This document shows, one piece after another, positions 1 to 4,864 of a stretch of DNA of 5,790 nucleotides (the stretch's first letter is position 1; each line of letters begins with the position of its first letter). Under the pieces are notes generated by a model. The model ran no database searches, was not told where the DNA came from, and saw only the letters and a list, made by a program, of their open reading frames with translations. Both the position numbers and the translations under genes were made by a program. This stretch comes from Fidelibacterota bacterium UBA6817. Its GTDB lineage: Bacteria > Fidelibacterota > Fidelibacteria > Fidelibacterales > Fidelibacteraceae. The stretch lies in assembly GCA_002452555.1 (NCBI GenBank), contig DKER01000186.1:254-6043 (forward strand), read 5' to 3'.

Positions 1-55
1 GGAAATCATGGCAGACAATATTCGATTAAAAAAAAAGTACAATGGGGAGATTTGA
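1..55 (+). CDS. IS3-family OrfA, C-terminal end only
   Basis: A frame open from base 2 ends in TGA at 53-55 and encodes EIMADNIRLKKKYNGEI. In IS3 elements OrfA supplies the helix-turn-helix DNA-binding domain and ends in a leucine-zipper-like helix; this short charged helical tail fits that but is too short to prove it. The support comes from geometry: its frame is +1 relative to orfB, it overlaps orfB by a TTGA junction at 52-55, and it contains an A AAA AAG heptamer in the correct phase. Most of the gene lies left of the window. Confidence 0.6.
   Translation, partial: EIMADNIRLKKKYNGEI
31..37 (+). promoter_or_regulatory. Programmed -1 frameshift slippery site (A AAA AAG)
   Basis: Within a run of nine A's followed by G (28-37), the OrfA reading phase gives A-AAA-AAG, the classical IS3-family slippery heptamer. 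A -1 slip here leads directly into the orfB frame at GTA (37) and gives a continuous OrfAB fusion, the usual active transposase. An alternative is independent or coupled translation of orfB from the TTG that overlaps the orfA stop. I did not identify a stimulatory hairpin downstream. Confidence 0.6.
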
Positions 56-1026
56 GGGGTACATGGGTTGAACCGGATATACGGGATGGCGTTGTGAAAT
101 ACGTAACAAACATGGAAATACAAAGCGGGTTACCTCAGAAGTGGTTTATCACAAGGCTTGGGATAAGCTCCAGTAAATATTACGCCTGGGTCAGGCGATA
201 TGGACAGGAGAATCGGCATAATGGCCGAGATTTTTGGGTATTGGAAAGTGAAAAACAAACGATAGTGGATTATTGTAAAGATCGTATCGAAGAAGGCTAT
301 CGTCGGTTGACCTACAAAATGATAGACGAAGATATTGCTGCCGTAAGTCCGTCCACTGTGTATCGTATTTTGAAAAAGGAAGGGTTATTGATGCGTTGGA
401 ACCCCATGAAAAAAAGTCTTAAGGGGAAGGGTTTTAAACAGCCCAAGAAGCCCCATGAACACTGGCATATAGATATTGCCTATGTGAACGTGAAAGGGAC
501 CTTCATGTTTTTAATCAGTGTTTTGGACGGTTACTCCCGGATGATCCTTCATCATGAGCTTCGGACAGAAATGAAAGAATGGGATGTCCAGATTACCCTG
601 CAGCGAACCATCGAGAAATATCCCCATGCGAAACCCCGTCTGATTACGGATAACGGCTCACAATTTATCAGCAAAGACTTCAAAGAATATCTGCGGGTCT
701 GTGGTTTGAAACATGCCAGGACCTTGGTAAATTACCCCCAGAGTAATGGAAAAATTGAACGTTTCCATAAGACTTTAAAATCTGAAGAAATCCGTAGAAC
801 AAGTTACCTGGATATGAATGATGCCCGGCGCCAAATAGAAAATTATATTCATTACTACAATCATGAACGTCTGCATAGTGCCCTATTCTATCTCACACCG
901 AAAGAAGTCTTTGATGGAAAAATGGATCAGCGCCTGAAAGAAAGACTACATAAACTCGATCAGGCTGCTCGAAATAGAAGGAATTCATCCTTAAATGAAT
1001 CTCAAAAAAATTCCATTTCCGCTTGA
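52..1026 (+). CDS. IS3-family transposase OrfB (DDE integrase catalytic subunit)
   Basis: This is the catalytic half of an IS3 transposase, which cuts and joins the element ends through a copy-out, paste-in circle. Residues about 10-60 form a helix-turn-helix-like region (LGISSSKYYAW). Residues about 80-115 carry the conserved EGYRRLTY and SPSTVYRILKKEGL stretch. The integrase core follows, with D141 (HIDIAY), D200 (ITDNGSQF) and E236 (NGKIERFHK). D200 and E236 are separated by 35 residues, the D-D-(35)-E spacing of IS3 and retroviral integrases. The NHERLHSALFYLTPKEVF tail is also typical. The length of 324 residues is normal for a stand-alone OrfB of the subtype starting MRG-W. The start given is a TTG at 52 overlapping the orfA stop; the frame is open upstream to base 1 and in vivo is probably entered by -1 frameshifting. 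No disabling mutation is seen. Confidence 0.93.
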   Translation: MRGTWVEPDIRDGVVKYVTNMEIQSGLPQKWFITRLGISSSKYYAWVRRYGQENRHNGRDFWVLESEKQTIVDYCKDRIEEGYRRLTYKMIDEDIAAVSPSTVYRILKKEGLLMRWNPMKKSLKGKGFKQPKKPHEHWHIDIAYVNVKGTFMFLISVLDGYSRMILHHELRTEMKEWDVQITLQRTIEKYPHAKPRLITDNGSQFISKDFKEYLRVCGLKHARTLVNYPQSNGKIERFHKTLKSEEIRRTSYLDMNDARRQIENYIHYYNHERLHSALFYLTPKEVFDGKMDQRLKERLHKLDQAARNRRNSSLNESQKNSISA

Positions 1027-1100
1027 ACCAATACAATTTAATATTGTGAAAATAAAACATTTACAATCTAATCATTGTTTAATACTTAGAGCGTATTTTA

Positions 1101-1106
1101 AGAGGG
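1101..1106 (+). promoter_or_regulatory. Ribosome binding site AGAGGG for the membrane protein
   Basis: AGAGGG lies four bases before the ATG at 1111 and supports that start. The spacing is short, but no alternative in-frame start has a better site. Confidence 0.5.
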
Positions 1107-1110
1107 CAAC

Positions 1111-1854
1111 ATGAACCAATTCGTTTCGAGCGCTTACAGGACATTTCTTTTGCTGGGTATCTATGGCATCGCCATGGGATTCCTCGAAGGCATTGTGGTG
1201 GTCTATCTCCGGGAACTCTATTTCCCCGAAGGATTCAGTTTTCCTTTAAGTCAAATGCCTTCGCGAATGCTTTCTGTGGAGTGGCTGCGGGAGGTTGCCA
1301 CCATCGTCATGCTGGTTTCAATTGGCATGATCGCCGGGAAGAATTTTCTTCAGCGATTTTCATACTTCCTTTACAGCTTTGCGATCTGGGACATTTTTTA
1401 CTATATCGCGCTCAAACTTTTATTGGATTGGCCGCCATCGTTGTTAACCTGGGATCTCCTGTTTCTCATTCCTGTGGCATGGGTAGGCCCTGTTCTCGCA
1501 CCGGTGATCTGTTCATTGGTAATGATCCTGTTTGCCTTCCTTATCGTAGGGTTTCAGGAAAGGGGTTACCCTGTAAGCATCAGAACAGGAGAGTGGGCAT
1601 CCATGATTTCGGGCGCCTTCATCATCTTTTGCATGTTTATTTGGGACTACTCAGCCCTGATTATCCGGGGAGGATATCTTTCCGGTTTTTGGAAGTTGGC
1701 AAGTAATGAGCAGTTTCTGCAGATCACTTCGCATTATCAGCCGACCCATTTTAACTGGTACCTGTTTGGTTTTGGAATCCTCCTGATCTTAAGCGCCCTA
1801 CTGTTCATCTTTCGTCGAACAAGATCGGCCCAACGTCGGACAAGTTTGTCCTAA
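1111..1854 (+). CDS. Polytopic integral membrane protein of unknown function
   Basis: I do not recognise a named family. The 247-residue protein is almost entirely hydrophobic, with six or seven likely transmembrane segments near residues 12-33, 61-76, 82-105, 115-148 (long enough for two), 164-184 and 214-234. There is no separate cleavable signal peptide; the first hydrophobic stretch appears to be a membrane anchor. Notable polar or aromatic positions inside segments include the FLEG motif (24-27), the IWDIFYY motif (92-98), D105-W-P-P and a W-D-Y at 178-180, which suggest a small transporter, channel or membrane enzyme rather than a simple anchor. The last residues after the final helix (RRTRSAQRRTSLS) are basic and are encoded by a 21-bp tandem repeat that continues past the stop, so the original C-terminus may differ. 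The gene stands alone between the IS and the degraded region and probably has its own promoter or is read from the IS. The reading frame is certain; the function is not. Confidence 0.8.
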   Translation: MNQFVSSAYRTFLLLGIYGIAMGFLEGIVVVYLRELYFPEGFSFPLSQMPSRMLSVEWLREVATIVMLVSIGMIAGKNFLQRFSYFLYSFAIWDIFYYIALKLLLDWPPSLLTWDLLFLIPVAWVGPVLAPVICSLVMILFAFLIVGFQERGYPVSIRTGEWASMISGAFIIFCMFIWDYSALIIRGGYLSGFWKLASNEQFLQITSHYQPTHFNWYLFGFGILLILSALLFIFRRTRSAQRRTSLS

Positions 1855-1918
1855 AGTAGGACAAGCTCGTCAAAGCGGCGAACAAGATCGGCCTAACGGA
1901 TGGAAACTCGGACAGGTA
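1814..1918 (+). repeat. Degenerate 21-bp tandem repeat crossing the stop codon of the membrane protein gene
   Basis: Consecutive 21-base units start at 1814, 1835, 1856 and 1877, with a fifth, strongly diverged unit at 1898. The shared core is approximately GTCGGACAAGNTCGTCC followed by an A-rich spacer. Units 1 and 4 are nearly identical (GAACAAGATCGGCC, then C/T, then AAC). In the reading frame of the preceding gene the units read RRTRSAQ, RRTSLS-stop, SRTSSSK, RRTRSA-stop, so the repeat length equals seven codons and stays in phase. The array is not CRISPR, because the units are contiguous without spacers. It could be slipped-strand expansion of a coding tail or a local copy of a dispersed genomic repeat. 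Confidence 0.75.
1839..1871 (+). other. Hairpin around the membrane protein stop codon
   Basis: GACAAGTTTGTCC (1839-1851) and GGACAAGCTCGTC (1859-1871) pair as 12 base pairs, including one G-T wobble, with a single mismatch. The seven-base loop TAAAGTA contains the TAA stop codon. The structure arises from neighbouring repeat units. It may protect or end the transcript, but there is no T-run after it, so it is not a standard intrinsic terminator. Confidence 0.5.
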
Positions 1919-1959
1919 ACATATCCATCATATTGTACATTGTTCATTGCTAAATAAAG

Positions 1960-1971
1960 TGTTCTTTGACA
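1960..1971 (+). promoter_or_regulatory. boxA-like antitermination motif (TGTTCTTTGACA)
   Basis: TGTTCTTTGACA resembles boxA, the NusB/S10 binding sequence (TGCTCTTTAACA in E. coli rRNA leaders), which is also reported in some CRISPR leader transcripts. Here neither rRNA nor a CRISPR array follows. It lies in the untranslated stretch between the repeat array and the broken antitoxin gene. It may be a leftover of a displaced leader or a chance match. Confidence 0.25.
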
Positions 1972-2042
1972 TATTGGTTTACACGTTTTTTTTGACGAAT
2001 AAAAAAGGCCGCACACCCTATTCCATACTCAAAACTATTTCG

Positions 2043-2050
2043 TATCTTTG
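2043..2050 (+). promoter_or_regulatory. Bacteroidetes-type -7 promoter box (TAnnTTTG)
   Basis: TATCTTTG matches the TAnnTTTG -7 consensus used by the main sigma factor of Bacteroidetes, and lies about 28 bases before the antitoxin ATG. That leaves a short leader with no Shine-Dalgarno sequence, as is common in that phylum. A matching TTTG/TTG -33 element is not present at the expected distance, so the call is tentative. Confidence 0.35.
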
Positions 2051-2077
2051 CTTGAAATAATTAAATTTAGCATAGTT

Positions 2078-2292
2078 ATGGAGACAATCGTGATTAACCC
2101 CAGGGACAAAAAAAGGCGGTTGCTATCAAAAAGATATTGCGGGCGCTGGATATTCCTTTCGAGAAACCGGAAAGTCCTTACGATCCTGCATTTGTGGAAA
2201 AGATCAGGCAGTCCGATCAGGGAATAAAAGAAGGAAAGACCGTCACTTTCAGCAATGTGGAAGAGCTTGACCAATATATAAGATCGTTATAA
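2078..2292 (+). pseudogene. RelB/DUF2683-like antitoxin, broken by a one-base frameshift
   Basis: Translation from ATG 2078 gives METIVINPRDKK. The frame then runs into unrelated sequence at a run of seven A's (2108-2114). Moving to the -1 frame at GCG 2116 restores a convincing protein: AVAIKKILRALDIPFEKP, then SPYDPAFVEKIRQSDQGIKE, then GKTVTFSNVEELDQYIRSL and a stop at 2290-2292. The whole would be 71 residues. A short N-terminal strand, an AIKKILRALDIPF helix, then SPYDPxFVxKI and a Lys-rich tail is the pattern of small Bacteroidetes antitoxins that pair with RelE/ParE-type toxins; I assign the family from memory. The simplest explanation is loss of one A from an eight-A tract, or a sequencing error at the homopolymer. 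Ribosomal or polymerase slippage that rescues the product is possible but unproven. No toxin follows. Confidence 0.7.
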
Positions 2293-2475
2293 TGTCAGAA
2301 CTCCTGACCTGTGGTTTTTAAATCAACAAGTTATAAGATTTGGATCGTAAAACAAAAAGTCGCATTTTTAAAAAAATAATCGCTCCCATGCGGAAAGTCA
2401 CGCGGTTATCGGATGGTCACCAAACCAGCTTGATCATCACCAATAAAAAACTCTCTATTCTTTGGAAAACAGATA
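2293..2475. other. Gene-poor remnant between the antitoxin and Rpn pseudogenes
   Basis: This is where the partner toxin of the antitoxin would be expected. An ATG overlaps the antitoxin stop (TAATG at 2290-2294), the usual coupled arrangement, but the frame closes after nine codons. A 52-codon frame from a TTG at 2340 to the TGA at 2496-2498 has no ribosome binding site and no sequence I recognise. I regard the stretch as decayed DNA. Confidence 0.4.
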
Positions 2476-2848
2476 CTACAACTTCTCTATCTCTTTGACG
2501 GAGAGTTTTGTAAACTTGGCAATCTATTAAAAGGGGACGCCGTCTTTTTTCATTTCCCGGGCAATAGCGATCGCCTCTTCACGTTTGCCTTCTTGCCTTT
2601 CCTGGCGTTTTACTACTTCTATGACTCCCATACCGATGGTTTCACCTGTTAATTTTTCAATTTCGTTGTCAAATATACGATTTATTTCCTGATCATCAAT
2701 GTAAATGAAATTTTTCAGGAATACCAAAAAGCTGATAATGTGTTCGTGCTCATAATGGCGCTGCAACAAAGCTTTGGCAATGGTAAGCCTGTCCTCGGCC
2801 AAAGTCAAACAGTTCGTCCGCCTGGTAAACTTTTTTCTTCTTCGTTTC
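2476..2848 (-). pseudogene. Rpn family (PD-(D/E)XK) transposase/nuclease, degraded C-terminal part
   Basis: Rpn/YhgA-like proteins are recombination-promoting nucleases with an N-terminal PD-(D/E)XK domain and a helical, charged C-terminal tail. Only the tail is here. The main open segment (2527-2808) reads LAEDRLTIAKALLQRHYEHE and continues through a helical region to EEAIAIAREMKKDGVPF. Two consecutive nonsense codons follow (TAA 2529-2527, TAG 2526-2524). In the same frame the sequence then continues IAKFTKLSVKEIEKL and stops at 2478-2476, which is exactly the expected family C-terminus. Upstream, a different frame reads ETKKKKVYQADELFD (2848-2804) and joins LAEDRL if one T of the TTT at 2803-2801 is removed, so a one-base insertion breaks the frame there. 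The nuclease domain is absent. The gene is therefore dead through truncation, one frameshift and two nonsense mutations. Confidence 0.75.
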
Positions 2849-3452
2849 TAATAATAGCCTTAATTGTGAAATGGTAAAATTAGAATGGCAGAATGCATTG
2901 ATGAAAATGACCAATGGTCAAACAAAAATAATTCCTATCCGATTAGATAATTGCATTTTGCCAGCAATTTTGATGCAATCGTTATATATTGATCAATTTC
3001 AAAACGGCATTGAAGTTGCCATTAGGCAAATAGTTGATATATCAAAAGGTAATAACACTTTCGTTCCACAATATAATGATGTTTCAAATTTAGTAGCATA
3101 CAAATGGTGGGAAGATAAGACTTTAATTGTAGAATATCGTGCACAATATTACATGGAACCAATTTCTCATTTTGCGTTTATTACATACAACACCCAAAAT
3201 CAAATTAGTTTTGGAAGTAAAAACAATTTCGCTTTCAGATTTGGTTTTAATGTGGAAGTTGCTACTTTAAATTCGATAGGAATAAAACTGAATGCAATAC
3301 GTATTGATTTTCCTGAAAGTATAGTGCCTGGGTTTACTCAAACTGCTGAATTTTCAGCTAAAACTGATTTCCCGATTGATATATTACAAATAATGCATGA
3401 AATTAAAATCAATGAATGGAAAGGTATTCCCATGTTTTTTTATAAATCATAG
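2829..3452 (+). pseudogene. TIR-domain protein lacking the N-terminal half of its TIR domain
   Basis: The frame is open from 2829 and reads FFVSNNSLNCE, MVKLEWQNALMKMTNG, KIIPIRLDNCILPAIL, YIDQF, GIEVAIRQIVDI. This is the C-terminal half of a bacterial TIR (TIR_2-like) domain: the strand plus SNNS turn, the helix with E-W-x-x-A-L, the IPIRLDN strand and the final helix. The Glu of VKLEW (E5 counted from the ATG at 2871) aligns with the catalytic Glu of NAD-cleaving TIR enzymes. The N-terminal strands and BB loop are missing, so the enzyme should be inactive. After the TIR remnant, about 135 residues form a strand-rich, aromatic domain that I do not recognise, ending KGIPMFFYKS. An ATG at 2871 could give a 193-residue protein, but with no ribosome binding site. 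Full-length relatives act in immunity by depleting NAD or making signal nucleotides. The DNA is visibly AT-richer than hydF, which fits acquired material. TAA 2826-2828 blocks any further upstream extension. Confidence 0.7.
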
Positions 3453-3710
3453 ATGTTAAGTGATTTATTTAAATCGAATGAATCATTTATTGATATAATG
3501 GAAATTCAAGTTTCAGCAAATATCGGAGATAAGTTTCTGCAAGGGTTGCAGGAGGTTCTTAACGTGATTGACCTCATTAACCGAAGCGATGACAATGAAG
3601 ATGTAATAATTTTTCAAAACAATTCGAAACTCTCAATACTCGGCTGTCCGAACCTCGTTTACTATCCTCAAAACCCAAAGGGCCGAATCACCCGGTCCAA
3701 CAATCCATGA
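3453..3710 (+). CDS. Small hypothetical ORF, in frame with and directly after the TIR fragment; doubtful
   Basis: The ATG follows the TIR stop codon (TAG 3450-3452) with no gap and in the same frame, and no ribosome binding site precedes it. The 85 residues include a plausible helix (DKFLQGLQEVLNVIDLINRS) and an acidic turn, but I recognise no family. An internal ATG at 3498 is an alternative start. The last 14 codons or so lie antisense to the 3' end of hydF (from 3668) and are probably not genuine. It could be the leftover of a gene next to the TIR gene, cut where foreign DNA joins the hydF flank, or a readthrough extension of the TIR protein. Base composition shifts from AT-rich to more balanced around 3530. 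Confidence 0.3.
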   Translation: MLSDLFKSNESFIDIMEIQVSANIGDKFLQGLQEVLNVIDLINRSDDNEDVIIFQNNSKLSILGCPNLVYYPQNPKGRITRSNNP

Positions 3711-4852
3711 ACTTTGGAAATAATCACTCCATAATTGGTGATGGGAATATTTTGCCGGTGGGCAGTCAATAAACGCCGTTTGAATTCCATACCCGTGATC
3801 ATGCAACTTCCGCAATGAATGATTAAGGCATACTCTTCCAGTTTTTCTGGAAAATCGTGACCGGAATACACATCAAAATGGAGATCTTTACCGGTATATT
3901 GTTTCAGCCAGCGGGGGATTTTTACCCGGCCGATATCATCGGACTGCACATGGTGTGAACAGGCTTCTGCAATGAGGATTTTATCCCCGTCTTTCAGTCT
4001 GTCTGCAGTATTGGCTCCTTCTACCAGCATGGCAAGATCCCCTTTATACCGTGCAAAGGCGGTGGAAAATGTGGTAAAAGGAACGTCTTCCGGTACGCTC
4101 CCTGCCACTTTCAAAACCACCTGGGAATCGGTGATGACCAATGCCGGCGGCCGGGATAATTTTTCCAGAGCTTCATCCAATTCGCGATCCTTCACCGTAA
4201 CCGCAATGGCATCATTATCCAGCACTTCCCGGATCACCTGAACCTGAGGCAGAATCAGACGACCTTTTGGAGCTGCCAGGTCAATGGGAACCACTAAAAC
4301 CACCACATCCCCCCCCTGAATAATATCCCCGATAATCACCGGTTCACGACGGAAATAGTCCGGCACAGATGCAATGATTTTTTCCTTCAGGTCATGGACT
4401 CCCTGAAGTGTTTTGGTCGAGACTCTCAGAGCATTGTCCGCTTCTTCCACGGGAATTTCCGAAGATGCAAGGTCCGATTTATTAAATGCAATCAAATACG
4501 GGATATCCATTTTTTTTAAATCCTGAATGATTTTCCTGTCTTCGTGTGTAATTCCCTTTTCATCCGTCACTAAAACAGCAATATCGGTCCGGAGCAGAAC
4601 CTTTCGCGCAGCTTTCACCCGCATTTCCCCCAAATCACCGGTGTCATCCAATCCGGCAGTGTCATAAAAGGTCACCGGTCCTACAGGTATGAGTTCATAT
4701 GCTTTCGCAACCGGATCAGTGGTTGTGCCGGGTTCTTCCGAGACTATGGCAATCTCCTGTTCGGCTATGGCGTTGATCAGGGAGGATTTTCCCGCATTCC
4801 GCCTACCTAAAAAAGTGATAATCAGCCGCTCTCCGCGGGGGGCTTTCGTCAT
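3668..4852 (-). CDS. hydF: [FeFe]-hydrogenase H-cluster maturation GTPase HydF
   Basis: HydF is the scaffold and carrier that receives the [2Fe] subcluster precursor made by the radical-SAM enzymes HydE and HydG and transfers it to apo-hydrogenase HydA in the cytoplasm. The protein has 394 residues, the usual length. The N-terminal Era/TrmE-type GTPase domain shows a P-loop GRRNAGKS (16-23), the switch EPGTTTDP (40-47), DTAG (64-67) and NKSD (124-127). A middle dimerisation region follows (about 175-280). The C-terminal iron-sulfur domain has C298-x-H300 and H346-C347-x-x-C350, matching CxH-x(44-53)-HCxxC with 45 residues between the histidines. The ending TNYGVIISKVHGLLDRVIRP is family-typical. 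I chose ATG 4852 over the in-frame TTG at 4870 because AAGGAG sits six bases before the ATG and inside the longer version. It lies 10 bases after aspA and is surely co-transcribed with it. No clear terminator is seen at its 3' end. It appears fully functional. Confidence 0.96.
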   Translation of the reverse strand: MTKAPRGERLIITFLGRRNAGKSSLINAIAEQEIAIVSEEPGTTTDPVAKAYELIPVGPVTFYDTAGLDDTGDLGEMRVKAARKVLLRTDIAVLVTDEKGITHEDRKIIQDLKKMDIPYLIAFNKSDLASSEIPVEEADNALRVSTKTLQGVHDLKEKIIASVPDYFRREPVIIGDIIQGGDVVVLVVPIDLAAPKGRLILPQVQVIREVLDNDAIAVTVKDRELDEALEKLSRPPALVITDSQVVLKVAGSVPEDVPFTTFSTAFARYKGDLAMLVEGANTADRLKDGDKILIAEACSHHVQSDDIGRVKIPRWLKQYTGKDLHFDVYSGHDFPEKLEEYALIIHCGSCMITGMEFKRRLLTAHRQNIPITNYGVIISKVHGLLDRVIRPFGF

Positions 4853-4858
4853 AACGTT

Positions 4859-4864
4859 CTCCTT
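4859..4864 (-). promoter_or_regulatory. Ribosome binding site AAGGAG of hydF
   Basis: AAGGAG on the minus strand is six bases before ATG 4852. It overlaps the TAA stop of aspA (4865-4863), which implies translational coupling of the two genes and fixes the hydF start. Confidence 0.75.

Larger units (their letters stand above)
1..1026 (+). mobile_element. IS3-family insertion sequence, 3' part (left end outside window)
   Basis: The region holds the end of orfA, a slippery frameshift site and a complete orfB, which is the two-frame organisation of IS3-family elements. The left inverted repeat is outside the window, so the right inverted repeat cannot be recognised by comparison. The true right end should lie somewhere between the orfB stop and the start of the next gene at 1111, an AT-rich stretch in which I cannot place the terminus or a target duplication. 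The transposase frame is intact, so the element may still be active. Confidence 0.85.

Noticed and set aside
1281..1706. 141-codon plus-strand frame inside the membrane protein gene
   Set aside because: It is an overlapping out-of-frame shadow with no ribosome site. The enclosing frame has consistent hydrophobic segments.
1814..1918. CRISPR array
   Set aside because: The 21-base units are contiguous and degenerate with no unique spacers, and no cas genes are nearby.
2035..2274. 79-residue minus-strand frame
   Set aside because: It lies antisense to the broken antitoxin, whose plus-strand sequence shows clear family features. The minus frame resembles nothing.
2340..2498. 52-codon plus-strand ORF (TTG start) as the missing toxin
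   Set aside because: It has no ribosome binding site and no RelE/ParE-like motifs, and it overlaps the Rpn C-terminal remnant on the other strand.
3633..3815. 60-codon minus-strand frame at the hydF 3' end
   Set aside because: It overlaps conserved hydF C-terminal coding sequence in another frame and has no independent support.
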